Positions 11,622 to 26,600 of a DNA stretch of 64,000 bases are shown here, one piece after another; positions within the stretch are counted from its first letter, which is position 1, and each line of letters starts with the position of its first letter. Source of the DNA: Sipunculus nudus. Its lineage: Eukaryota > Annelida > Sipuncula > Golfingiida > Sipunculidae. The notes beneath the pieces were generated by a model. The model worked only from the letters and a program-made list of their open reading frames with translations, was not told the origin of the DNA and made no database searches. A program made the position numbers and the translations under genes. Location: the NCBI GenBank assembly GCA_026874595.1, contig CM049316.1, positions 74,808,676 through 74,872,675 of the forward strand. Reading direction: 5' to 3'.

Positions 11622-14600
11622 GTCAGATCAGAAATTATACTGATAAATTATACAGTGTTCAATCTTCAAGTCAAAGTAACCTAATGACCATATGTTCATG
11701 TGACAGGCTTATCATAAAAAATGGTTTAAGAAAAAACATAATTCACATAAATTTAATTTTCAAGCCATATTTATATAAAGTTTTTTTCTCTTCTTAATTT
11801 TATACACTCGTCTGAGATGTGATGTTTTATCCATCCGTCTGTCTGTCAGTCCATTAACTTTTAGTGTCACCACAATAACTTACAGGGTTGTTGATGGATT
11901 TTCATGAACCTCACCATTAACTACTTACCAATACATTACCTCATCCAAGTGTGATAAAAAATATGAGCAAAATCCACACATATTTAATGAGGTCAGGGGT
12001 CATTAGGCTACTTTGTGGTGTCACGACTATAACATACCAGGAATAAGATGAAATTTGACCAAATTCAACAGATATATTAACCCAATAATATATATTTTAC
12101 TTAAGTTTGAATTCATGCAAAATTTATGCATATTTAATGAGTTCAGAGGTCACCAGACTGGTGGCATCTTGATGACTTGCTAAAAATCTGATGGATGTTC
12201 ATGAAACTCATCATAGATATACTGGACAACTAATGTGTATTTAGGAAGTTATTTTAGATAAAGCCTTAAGTTTGGCTTGTCTTACAATATTGATATGATC
12301 ATGTATTTTCTTAGAATTTTGTTATCTTGATCCGTATTAAGTTGATCAGTTAACTCTGACACTGAGTCAGCTGATGCCTTGGTCATAACATTTAATGTAA
12401 GGTAGATTACATTCGGACATATACAGGACCATGATAATACACACACTGTGGTTGGCTTCATATTCCATAGGTTAAAATTTTGTGATTTCACTTTTTTTTT
12501 CATTTTTTCGCAAGATTTCCTTTTTGTGATCTTACCATAACCTTTAATAAACAGAACAGAGTATATCTATCATTATAAGAATTAATTATATTAATAAAAT
12601 ATGTGCAAAAATGTTTCAGCTAGATCAGGGCCAAAATGGTACATCATAACAGTTGAAATTAATGTTATTAACCTACAGATAATTTGAAAAATAGGACATT
12701 ATTTATATTAGCAGTCTGTGATTTACAGGAAGACTGCTCTATTCATATGTATTAGGGCCAGCAGTTGTTATGAAAATATTATTTTTAACCTGTGTTATTG
12801 GAGCATGCCTTTGTATAGGAACACAGAAATCCTTGCTGGGGGTGGGATGGTCCTGATGTGGGTTTATCAGGTAGTTTTATGACTACACACCAATCTAGTG
12901 TAATGTTGTGTTATTCAGAAAGTTGAGCTGGTGCCAGGGTCAGAGCTTTATGACATATGGAAGGAGCCAAAAATCCCAATCTACCTCCAGTTTTATGTGT
13001 TTAATCTGACAAACCCTGACGAGGTGATGCAGGGTAAAAAACCAGTGGTACAGCAGCATGGCCCGTACACGTACCACGAACGTCGTGAAAAAGTCAATAT
13101 CAGCAGACATGAGAATGGCACGCTGAGCTACCACGAGATCAAAACTTACCTGTTTGACAGGAATATGTCAGTAGGATGGGACACAGAGAAGTTTACAACG
13201 TGTAATTTAGTGTTAGCAGTAAGTCTTCTGTTCATAAAACAATTTTTATACAGTAGAACCTGTCAGGGAGACCACCTGTCTAATAAGATCACATTAAGTG
13301 AACTGAAATGTTTCACATTGGTTATAACTAGCCTGTCTAATAAGACCACCTGGGAATTAAGACCACTTTTGGCCAGTACCTTGGGTGGTCTCTTAACACA
13401 GGTTTCGCTGTATTGTTATGTTAAATACATGTAGATTATAAATACAGAAATCTGTGGTTGTTATGGATATTTTTCATTATGACAAGTAGTATTTCAGTTA
13501 GGTAATTTTCAGTTGTGGTACATTCATAAGATTTTTTTATTAATTGTGAATCTGAACAAGCTTTCAATAATTTTTGTAAAAATCTGTTGTAATTTTATAA
13601 TTTTATTTAATTTCACTCTCAAGTGAAAAATCACTTCACCTAGCAGTCTTTCAATCTGATTATTACATCAGTTGTCTCCCAGGAAGTAAAATATGCCTTT
13701 GGCCAAAGCTAATAATTAATATTAAGTAACATAGTTTACTGACATGACTTTTTAATTTTGGAGTATTAAGCAAATATATATATTCGTTAAAAGCAGGCTT
13801 GGGTCAAGTACAGGGGGTCAAGTACTTCAGCTTTTGACAAGTACAAGTCCAAGTACAAGTACAGAATTTATTAGGTGTACTTGAGTACAGGTACAAATAC
13901 AGGAGTCTGTACTTAGGTATACAAGTACAAGTACTGTTATCATTTAATTCATTAAGATAAAGAAAAACACACTGAATGTTGTTTTATCATGTATAATAAA
14001 CATTGTATATACCTGGATTATACTCTGGGAATAAAACAGGTAGCAGAATTTGGATTTTGTGAGAAAATTCTGAAGTTTTAAAGATCAAGTACTGCACTTG
14101 GTTAAAAGTGCTTAGTACAAGTACAGGGCAGTTACTTGAATATTAGTACTTAAGTACAAGTACCTAGTACGAGTACATTTATTTGACCCAAGCCTTGTTA
14201 AAAGCTGTTTTATGGATCAAACAGGCTGATTGGTTGTAGTTTTTCCTTTGTGTCTGTTGTAGTTCCAGTCAGCCTGAGTAATCTTAAATTCTTCAAGAGA
14301 AATTCCTTTGGTGGTTTAGGAGATGAAGGTACTGGAACTTAACTTGTGAAATTAATTTTCATATCTCTTAAAATCTCTTTTCAGGCCATAGTTGATGCTT
14401 ATTACAGCTTGCCAATTCTCAAGCAACTTGGTCTGAAAGCAATAATAAAATTGATGAAACCCCAGATGTTTGTACAGCTGTCTGTATGGGATATTGTGTG
14501 GGGTTATAAGGACCCAGTGCTTGCCAAGCTCTACCCATGGTTTGTGGACACAGACATAATTGGAATAATGTCAGGGGTAAGATCATATGATTTTACACAA

Positions 14601-17600
14601 GTCCTATCTGTTGATACTCTCATACTGATGTTAACAAGAGAGTCCTACCTGTTGATACTCTCATACTGATGTTAACAAGAGAGTCCTACCTGTTGATACT
14701 CCCATACTGATGTTAACAAGAGAGTCCTACCTGTTGATACTCTCATACTGATGTTGATAAGACAGTCCTACCTGTTGATACTCCCATACTGATGTTAACA
14801 AGAGAGTCCTACCTGTTGATACTCTCATACTGATGTTGATATGACAGTCTTTCCTGTTGATACTCTGATGCTGATGTTGATCAAAATGACTGATGCATGG
14901 TATTTTTAGTCCAAGCTAGAAGTGCTTTGCTAGTTTTGTGATAGTAAATCATTCCTAGCATGAACTTAAGTTCATCTTAAGTACAATCACCTGTGCATCA
15001 ACAGCTGTTATCAACAGATATAGGGGTTCCAGCTGTGACTTAGGATTATAATGCTCAGAGAACAATATTGATTCAGTGTAACTTATGTCAGCTTTTAGAA
15101 GAGACCCCATATAGTGGAATCCTACCATGTGACAGTAATATATCCAGGTAACTTAGAATACAAGATTTATTCCATGCCAATACAGGAATTTGCTTTGCAG
15201 GTGAAGAGTTAAAACAAAGACAAAGTACATTGCAGTAAGAATGAAAAATAAAGAAATGAAGTAGTTATATTTTATTTTGATTTACAAGTTCCTTAACACT
15301 CTCATGTCACAAATAAACATATATAAAGAATACTGAAACATGAAAAAGGTGTGCGTGATGATATCTCACTGGTCACCACTGTGTCACAACCAACAAATTA
15401 CAACCACTTTAGTCATTCCCAAAGGTTGTAGTAACTGTTGGAATCCACTGTATATCATGGGTGTAATGAATTTCAATTTCCATGTTTCCTGTTAGCAGTA
15501 CACATATCAATACCTGTTTACTATGTCGATTCATTTGCCTGTTTGGTACCGGTATAACTGTCAGATGACAGTGAATATTTTAATTTTATCCTTCTTTTTA
15601 CAGAAGAATGCATCCGCAAGTGCAGAATTTACCATTAATACAGGAGAGTCTGATATATCAAGGCTGGGAGTCATAGAGCATTACAGAGGATCAAGGTCAG
15701 GGTCATGGACATTTGGTTCTATGTTAAACTGGCTGAGGTATAAATGGCTGAATTGAAAATAAAAGCAGAAAATGGGAATAAATTTCAAATTTGGAAATTG
15801 AAAGCTCCAATATACCACTCTTACTTCATCCATCAACCCCATCTAAGATATATTAGTCTACTTTAGTCCCCAACCAATATTTGCCAATAATATTATAGAA
15901 CATTATATGAGATTTGTGAGAAGGAATTTCATATTCTTGACTTTTAAGGCTTGTCTTGTTCAATATCTACTCATTCACTACTCCCCAAGAATGCAACATC
16001 TGCTCACTCACTTTAGGCAGTACATGTTTATGAGCTACAGTGTAACCTACTTCTACCCATGAAGCTTAACAAGTACCCACATTAACACAGCATGGCTCCT
16101 TCAAAGCCATGACAGTGGGGATCAGTGAGGGTGTATTACAAAACAATCTTAACACATCAGTGAACAGTTTATAAAATGCAAATACTTGTTTAATTGAATT
16201 AAAATAGTATTATGGTATGGATTTAAATGTGTAAAAATATAAGCACAAACATAACATGCTGCAAGCATGCAGAACACCTTTAATCCTTCTTAACTAATTT
16301 TACTGGTACATGCAGTTTGATCCTGAAAGTTTGAAACTGAAAATTAAAAATTAAATTTAATTTTATAGCCAGTTACTTTCAGTGGTCTTTTATATATTTA
16401 CCAAAGATATTATCTGCCCTTAAAGAAAAATGAAAAAAAACCAGCATAATCATACAGCTAATTGGTAAGGACATGGTGGGAAAAAATATGAGAAGTGTAT
16501 ACTAGTGGAATGGTATCTTTATAAACTATCTTTGCCTTTACAGCTCTTTGTCCTACTGGACCAGTGCTCAGGCCAACATGATTAATGGAACAGGTAAGTT
16601 TATAATCTCAGTGTGTCAATGTGCTAATATTAAGTGTGTGATAGTCAACAGGGAAAGCTAGTGCCTCCCCATTCATGTGTCCTGGTTAGTGGTAGGAGTT
16701 TGTTTTAAAACCATAATCGATGATTGAAAAATAAAAACAAACGATGATCAATTATTAATCAATTATTTAATGTACTTTCTATATTATCTTGATATCTGAT
16801 GTATAATAGCACCTAAAATATTTACCCCACTTCTGTTATACAGTGTAACCTGTACATCGATGCTAATAATGAAACCATGCATCAGTCCACCCACATCCAA
16901 AGTCGACTTGCCGTCAGACGATTGATCGCTGCACCATTTCCAGTTTTAATGTATTTCATTAATGTGTATTTGAATATCTCTGAGATGATTAGATTCTTTG
17001 CATGGGCATACATAATTGTTTTTAATTGATTATGCAAAAATGCAATCGACTTAATCGACTTTTAAAGAAAATTAATAACGCAATTAATATGTCTGTTGCC
17101 CCCAAATTTAACCTCTTCCTTCTTTTTGTATGTCCCGCCCCACAATAAAATTTCATAAAAATTTATTGAGAACATTTCTGATATTCTGTGAACAAGGAAG
17201 GTACCTTTAATGTTCATGGATCAGAGTCAGCAACTGACAGATTCTCCTTGTGCGATGATGTTAGCACTAATATATTTGGGTGAATGGACAGTGACATCAT
17301 TATAATATTTTGTGGTCCTGACAAGCTGCTCTATGCTGTCTTGCATGGCCTTGGGGACTCTCTAGATTTTGGGCACCCTTGCAGTTTATTTTTTTTAGCG
17401 AACCTGTGAGCTTATGCGATGGTGTGACGTCGTCCGGCGTCAGTCGTCCGGCGTCTGTACGTTAACCTATACTATCTGGAAAACGGCAAGAGTTAGCAAC
17501 ACAAAATTTTATGCAAAAAATTAGTCATCTAAATAACTATATTGGATTTAGCTTATTTTTTGGCTAACTGCATTTTCTTAGATTTTATAGGGAAAAAGCT

Positions 17601-20600
17601 AAAAAACCTTTAAAAATCTTCTTCTCCGAAATGTTCAGCCAAATTGTCCAATATTTCACAGAAATGATCCCTGGAACAATCTTTCTCAAGTTTGTTTGAA
17701 TGGTTTAAGTTCGGTGATTCTTGGCCGAGTTACAGGAAGTTGAACTTAGTCATCTGTCCAAAAAAGCATAGTAAAATTACAATCTCAGAAATGGCTGGAG
17801 CTATCATTACCAAATTTTATGCCAATGTTGCTCACATGAGTCATATCTGAAATTGAGGTATTGGTGGCGCCACCTGCATCGGCCTTTTGTGTACGGGGGT
17901 CATCAGTGCCCGTAATATACTGACGGCTACAAAAAACTTCTTCTCTGAAACCATATGGCCAAATTGTTTAATATCGCACAGAAATGATCCTAGGGTAGTG
18001 CTTTCTAAAGTTTGTTCAAATGGTCTCAGTTCAGTGATTTTTGGCTAAGTTATGGGAAGCTGAATTTAGTAATATTCCATAACAGCCCATTTTAGCTCAG
18101 TGGCTACAAAGATCATCTTCTCAAAAACCACTGGGCCAAATTCTTAAATCTCACACATTAATTATCCTTAGATGTTGATAATTCAAGTTTGTTTAAATGG
18201 TTTTGGTTCAGTGATTTTTGGCTGAGTTAGGAGAAGCTTAACTTAGCCATTTTGCTGTATTTCCCATATGAGTTGTAAACCTGTAAAACGTTTTTAGCTC
18301 AGCTGACTATAAGTCATCTGAGCTATAGTCATGGTCCATTGTCCGTCGTCCGTCCGTCTGTCTGTCCGTCTGTCCGTCCGTCTGTCTGTCTGTCTGTCCG
18401 TCTGGATGTCCGTCCGTAAGACTGGCACGTTTTGACACCGTTGGACCTACGAATCTGAATTTCGGCATATAGTTAGATGTCCCCATAATCTCCTACCATG
18501 CCAAAAATTGGGTCAATAGGACTTCGTTCCTTTGAGATATTAAGGAAAAACCTCAATTTTTTATTAGAAATCTATTTTCACACTTCAGGACTGCCTAATA
18601 TCAAAACCACTCATCTGGTTTTCTTCATATTTACCATAAATATTCCTCTATATAGTTCCTATGTACATGCCAGATATTAAGTCAGTATTGTATAATTTAA
18701 AAAAGTTATGGGCCCAAACATAATGGACTTTGTAAAAAAATCAGGAAGATATTTGGTCACTTAAGACCAAAAGTGTTAAAGGTAGGGACTTTTTTCCAGT
18801 AATACAACTTTAATTAATCAAAATTTAATTGTATACCAAAAATTAGATCAAAATTTGTTAAATTTTTTTAAATATTGGCAAAAATATAAAATTGGTACCT
18901 TAAATTTTGCCCAACTTTGGCTATGGCACGTTTTTTTCCTGTAAGTACTGTGGATTTAATTTTCACACCATGTATACATAAGGGTTTAATCTGTTAAAAT
19001 CTGAAATTTGAAAATAAAAGCTGCAAAATTAGGCTAGTTATTGAATTTTTTTGGAGGCTCTTGTTGTATTCCATTACATTGTCAAGCAGTCCACTTTGAT
19101 GACTGTAGGTCATTCAGTGCACATCTCTATGCTCCCCAGGCTGTTGACATAATTTTAGATGTCCCCAAAATCTCCTACCATACCCAAAATTGGGTCATTA
19201 GAACTTCGTTCCTTCGAGATATTAAGGAAAAAAAACTGTTTTCCATAAAAAAAAGCCATTGTTACACTTCAAGGCTGCCTAATATCAAAACCACTGATCT
19301 GTTTTTGATTGTATTTAGTATTCACATTCTTTTATACATTTTCTATGAACATACCAAAAATTAGGTCAGTATTGGGTATTATTTTGAAGTTATGGGCCAA
19401 AACAAAATGCAATTTTTTAAAAAATCAGGAAATATATTTACTCACATGAGAATTGCTGAACCTAGAGACCTTTTTTCAGGAATATAACTTTATTTAATCA
19501 AGATTCAATTGTTTACCCAAAATTAGATCTGAATTTTGCAAATTTTCAAGTCATAAATAAAAAATCAATACCTTAAATTTTGTCCAACTTTGGCACTGTT
19601 GATTTAATTTTCCCAGCATATATGCATAAGGATTTCATCTTTTAAAATCTGAACTTTCAAAAGAAATTGATTGGAATGAATAGTTTTTATTCATGTTTTC
19701 ATACACCATGTCAAGTGTTGTTTACATCTAGCCCACCTAGTAGTACAGCCTTCACTTGCATTATGTAACCCACCCCAGGCAGCTTACCTTGGCCCAGCTT
19801 GGCCACTACTAGCAGGCTTCCCCTCGCCCTGCACTCATCCCCCCCCCCCCCCCCAGCTGGTGCATAAACTAGATGAATGTTATAATTTTTCTGTATTTTA
19901 TTTTATTCTTGGACATGCTACATTTTAGATTTTGTATTGAACCACCAGGGTTACAATGATTAAAATGTACATTTAATTGTGTCCACAAAGTGGTGTATTG
20001 CTGTGAAAGTGTGGATGTTCATGAGACAAGTAATTCCTTACTTCAGAAGAGTAAAAACTTCACCAGGTGTGAAATTGACTATTAATTCCAGTAATTAATT
20101 AAAACTGGGATAGTAATTAGCACAATGATATTGTTTGTCCCTCATCTAACCAACAGTGTGTATACTTTATTTGAAAAGATGTTTTATTTTATCAAATTTA
20201 CTTTTATTTTATTTTGGTGAATAAAATTAAGCATGTCCTGAAAACTCCAATATGCAACACTTTTTAATAGTGATTCAAGGAATACTCTTGTAGATGCCAT
20301 GTTGTGGCATTATTTTCTTTTAAAATCAGTTTAAACATTTATGATTTAAAAATAATCAAATATATGTGTATGCATAATATGACCCAATGTTTTTTACTCT
20401 GTATATATAATGATTGCAACTTTTGCAACAATTCTAATATTTTTAACTTATATTTTCAGGTTTTTTAATTAAAAATTTATAAACCTGAAAATAAAAAAAA
20501 CGATTCAGATAAAAACTTCTTAATCGAAAAAGTGGATCTGCTTAAAAAAATAGGATTATATATAAACTTAAATGCATTATTCTCTTGAAAGTGTAATAAA

Positions 20601-23600
20601 GGTATTAGTCCATTCTGTCCACTTACCTGTCCATCTGTAAATTTCCGTATGCAACACAGTATCTCAAAACTTTTACTGTTTTTCTTCATGACAGTCTTGT
20701 CAGAGTATTAGTTTGCAATCATATATTTAGAACTTTACTATAACCAAGTAGGAGGCACCCTTTCCTCTTAGCTTTTCATATTCTTATATAAATGAAAAAC
20801 ATTACAATAGAATATTTCTACATCCACCTTCGTGCTGCCCTCACTTTTCCCTTCTCCGAACCCCATCCCAAAGTCAGCCTCAGTAAGCAAGAACAAGATG
20901 AATCAGATATATTCATACTTTAATATTTTGTATAACTATTCGTCCATAGGTACCTATGTACATGCCAGAAATTATGTCAATATTGTGTAATATGTAGACA
21001 TAGTGGGCATCACAATAATGTACCTTGTCAAGACTTAAGAGATATTGTGTCATACAGTCACATATTCATAAATCACTTCATCAGCATAGTTAATCATAAC
21101 ATCATATCTGTCAAATTGAACGCTTGCAGACTACCATACACTTTAGATCCTTCAAGAAATAGCCTTATCATCATTCTACTACTGCTTATTACTGCTGTCA
21201 TTGCATTCATATTTGCTCAAATATATCACAATTTTCAACCCCTCCTAAATAAATAAAAAATAAACCACTTTATTTGACTCTATTAATCCATCAGTCAGGT
21301 AATTTCATTTATCATTTACTCACATATTACATTACATTCCTTTATAATAGCCCAACATGTACATGATATTCATAAGCTTTATCGACTCGATATAGTATCA
21401 CAGTGGAGAAATATTTATAGTCAAATCACGATCAGCTGAGCGCCGTGACCCATGGGTCCCTTGTTTGATTGAGGCAAATTTGTTTAATATTTTACAAGAA
21501 TAATCCCCTGAATAATTCTTATTATAATTGTCTTTTATGGTTCCAAAGAATGAATTTTAGCTGAATTATAAAGATTGAATTGAGCCATTTTACCATATAT
21601 GTAAGCTGTGTGAAGCAAATACATCTAGCCTGGCACCTGTTTATCAGCATCCATTACATCATGCCTCTAGACATTTAGATTTCAGGTTATCAATGGTTAA
21701 TATTGACAAGAATGTTTTTAAAAGCTTTTAAAAAATGTAGATATATGATTTTAAATGTTCCTCATGCCAGGCAATGTTTACAATCACAGGTATACAGCTC
21801 TCTGTGGATATATATAAAGATGGCTGTAAATGATTATAAATAATAGGTATCCATACTCAACTTAATTCAAGATTTTGCTATCAGTGAGATGTATCTGTAT
21901 TATAATTTTGCATTCATTATACATCTGTAGTAATTTTTAGTGAACCTGTGAGCTAATGCAATGGTGTGGCAGAGTCCACCGTCTGTACATTGGTTTGCAT
22001 TTGATGAATTTTAGTGGAGTTACATGAATTTGAACAGTCATTTGGCCAAGTAAGCATACTGACTATCTCAGAAATGACAGAAGCTAGCATTACCAAGTAT
22101 TGTGCAAATGTTGGTCACATGACTCATATTTGAAGTTGCAGATTTTGTGGTGCCACCTACATTGACCGTTTTTTTATGGGCAGAATCCTCATATTGTAGC
22201 CTCTTTCAGCTTAAAATGTTTATGATGAAACTGTCAAGTTGAATCGTTCAATTTTTCAAAAGAATTATCCTATAACATGGTTCTTTCAATCATATCAGAA
22301 AAGCTTTTGTTGGTCTTATGGCCATTATTATGTCTATTTCAAACTGAGGACTGCAAAACTGTTCTTCTACAAAATTATTGTTTCAATTATAACTTCTGTA
22401 ACATTGCACAAAAATTATTCTTAGGTGGCCTTTGTTCAAGTTTACTTGAATGATTTTTGGCAGAATATTTGGACCTTTATACAAGAAAGAACTGCATCTT
22501 TTATTATTCTAAAAATTTTGATAAAAAGTTTATGAATAAGTCAGTTTGAAAAAAAGGCATTTTAGCCAAAGTCTTTCAGTATGTGTAAACAGATTCACCA
22601 ACACTCCAAGATTGTGTCTGTATCTTTAAATAGGTTGAGAAACTGCCAACTGTTTCAGATTTGGCAACAGATCAAGAGTTCATTCAGTGCAGCCAGATTT
22701 AGGTCAAGAGTTCAATCAGTGCAGCCAAGCACAAGGCATGTGATCACCTCATGGGTGACATGTGATCGCCTCATGGGAGACATGTGAACACCTCATGGGC
22801 ACCATGTGATCACCTCATGGGTGTCATGCCCCTCAGGGCAGGGCCCCTGCATGAGCTTATGCAATGGTGTGGCTACTATTTCAGACTTGGCAACAGGCTA
22901 GAGGTCAGTCTCGATCTATTTATAGCTTTGACAGACTGCCAACTGTATCAGATTAGGCAACAGGTCAAGAGTTCACTTAGTGCAGCCAGGTATGGGTCAG
23001 GAGTTCACTCAGTGCATTAGCTGCATTCTATTTATAGTGTTTGCAGACTGCCTACTGCATCAGATTTGGCACCAAAGTTCAGCCTTGCTCTATTTATAGC
23101 TTTGGCAGACTGCCAACTGTGTCAGATTATGCAACAGGTCAAGAGTTCACTCAGTCTAGCCAGGTGCAGGTCATGAGTTCACTCAGTGCAGTAGCTTGAG
23201 GCAGCAATTTGTCACAGGTGACTCTGGGGCAACTGCCTTACTCACCTTAGCCTTGTCAGCCCAGTGCATCAAACTCTGGGGAAGTGTGATGTATTGGACT
23301 GATATATTGACCTGTTTATGCGTCTTTGATGGTAATCTCATTTACAAGACAGGTGGTGCCACGTACATTGACTTTTGCACAGTGTATGTGCCTGCTTATT
23401 TCTACAGAGGAATTTGATATATCAGCCTGAAATTGGGCATATTTTTACATATCAAATAGCTTTGTCGTATACAAGACTGGTAGTGCCACCTACAATAATT
23501 TTTGCACCATGTGTGTCCCTGCTTATTTCTCAGGAGGGGTTTGATATATCAGTCTGAAAATTGGCATATGTGTATATCTCTGATAGCTTCGTTGTGTACA

Positions 23601-26600
23601 AAACTGCATGGTGGTGCCAGCTACAATCATTTTTGTGTTGTGTGCACCCATGCCAGAATTTCAACAGAGATGTTTGTGTAGTTGTTTCTTATTCAAAATA
23701 TTTAGTACTTGCATTGTTCATATACATGAAAAGTAATGGTCCAGCATTGAAGCATTATACCTGATGTCTTTCCCAATGCACAGGTTCGCATTAGGCCTGT
23801 AGGCCTTGTTAATTATAAAAAGCATTTAAAGAGTCCATATTTATGCATCAAATTAAACACCTTTAGCTGAAAACTAAAGTGAAAACATTGTACCAAGTGA
23901 TTGGAATAGATGATAAAACAGGGAGGATAACAAAGATACTCATTTTTCTTGAAAAGATAAAAAAGTGGCGGATAAAAGGATTGCAGATGTTAAGACTTTT
24001 TCCTGAATATAAAAATCTCAGCATGGTAAAGGATTAATCTTATTTCAGTTCGATGTATCTTTGAGCACTGTTTACAGTTTATGTATATCCTTTTTTTCCA
24101 GATGGTACTGTCTGTCCACCTTTTGTTACCAAAGACAGGGTTTTATACATGTTTTCTACTGATATATGCAGGTAGGTTATTACTTTTTTTTATAAAAAAC
24201 TAATAATATGATGGTTTTGTACTCATATATTACACACACACACACATATATATGTGTATATATATGTGTGTGCGTTTATTGTGATATGGATCTACCTGAC
24301 TATTATATTTTGAACTTGAAAAGTAATATAACTAATACTTAGCAAGGAAAATGGTGAAAATTATTTGAGATTTTGAGGTTTATAGTAGAGGTTGCCTTTC
24401 CGATATGAAATTAAAAAAATTACATTTAATAGAGAATAATTTAATCTCTTTTCATTCACACATTATATAAAATGATAAACACAATAAATTAATATGATTT
24501 GAAATAACTGTTCGAAAACTGTTGTCTGGTATCAGTGAAAGAAAAAAAATTGTAAATAATTCTAGACTACCCCTGTATCTACACTAAATTAATTTATTTA
24601 GAGGGGGAGGGGTTCATAGTAGTGTTACATGTTTCAAACAACTTAAGTATGATGACTTTGATTCTAGGTCTGTGTATGGAACATACCAGGGGGTGCTGAC
24701 TAACCCTGAGGGCATCCTGTTATTGAGGTTATGATGATTTGATTCTAGGTCTGATTATGGTACATACCAGGGGGTGCTGACTAACCCTGAGGGCATCCTG
24801 TTATTGAGGTTATGATAATTTGATTCTAGGTCTGTGAATGGTACATACCAGGGGGTGCTGACTAACCCTTAGGGCATCCTGTTATTGAGGTTATGATGAT
24901 TTAATTCTAGGTCTGTGTATGGTACATACCAGGGGGTGCTGACTAACCCTGAGGGCATCCTGTTATTGAGGTTATAATGATTTTGATTCTAGGTCTGTGT
25001 ATGGTACATACCAGGGGGTGCTGACTTACCCTGAGGGCATCCTGTTATTGAGGTTATGATGATTTGATTCTAGGTCTGTGTATGGTACATACCAGGGGGT
25101 GCTGACTTACCCTGAGGGCATCCTGTTATTGAGGTTATGATGAATTTGATTCTAGGTCTGTGTATGGTACATACCAGGGGGTGCTGACTAACCCTGAGGG
25201 CATCCTGTTATTGAGGTTATAATGATTTTGATTCTAGGTCTGTGTATGGAACATACCAGGGGGTGCTGACTTACCCTGAGGGCATCCTGTTATTGAGGTT
25301 ATGATGATTTTGATTTTAGGTCTGTGTATGGTACATACCAGGGGTGCTGACTAACCCTGAGGGCATCCTGTTATTGAGGTTATGATGATTTTGATTGTAG
25401 GTCTGTGTATGGTACATACCAGGGGGTGCTGAATAACCCTGAGATCATCCTGTTATTGAGGTTATGATGATTTTGATTGTAGGTCTGTGTATGGTATATA
25501 CCAGGGGGTGCTGAATAACCCTGATATCATCCTGTTATTGAGGTTATGATGATTTTGATTGTAGGTCTGTGTATGGTACATACCAGGGGTGCTGAATAAC
25601 CCTGAGATCATCCTGTTATTGAGGTTATGATGATTTTGATTGTAGGTCTGTGTATGGTACATACCAGGGGGTGCTGAATAACCCTGAGATCATCCTGTTA
25701 TTGAGGTTATGATGATTTTGATTGTAGGTCTGTGTATGGTACATACCAGGGGGTGTTGACTAACCCTGAGGGCATCCTGTTATTGAGGTTATGATGATTT
25801 TGATTGTAGGTCTGTGTATGGTACATACCAGGGGGTGCTGAATAACCCTGAGATCATCCTGTTATTGAGGTTATGATGATTTTGATTGTAGGTCTGTGTA
25901 TGGTACATACCAGGGGGTGCTGAATAACCCTGATATCATCCTGTTATTGAGGTTATGATGATTTTGATTGTAGGTCTGTGTATGGTACATACCAGGGGTG
26001 CTGAATAACCCTGAGATCATCCTGTTATTGAGGTTATGATGATTTTGATTGTAGGTCTGTGTATGGTACATACCAGGGGGTGCTGAATAACCCTGAGATC
26101 ATCCTGTTATTGAGGTTATGATGATTTTGATTGTAGGTCTGTGTATGGTACATACCAGGGGGTGTTGACTAACCCTGAGGGCATCCTGTTATTGAGGTTA
26201 TGATGTTTCGATTGTAGGTCTGTGTATTGTACATACCAAGGGGTGCTGACTAACTCTGAGATTATCCTGTTATTGAGGTTATGATGATTTTGATTCTAGG
26301 TCTGTGAATGGTACATACCAGGGGGTGCTGACTTACCCTGAGGGCATCCTGTTATTGAGGTTATGATGAATTTGATTCTAGGTCTGTGTATGGTACATAC
26401 CAGGGGGTGCTGACTAACCCTGAGGGCATCCTGTTATTGAGGTTATAATGATTTTGATTCTAGGTCTGTGTATGGAACATACCAGGGGGTGCTGACTTAC
26501 CCTGAGGGCATCCTGTTATTGAGGTTATGATGATTTTGATTTTAGGTCTGTGTATGGAACATACCAGGGGGTGCTGACTTACCCTGAGGGCATCCTGTTA

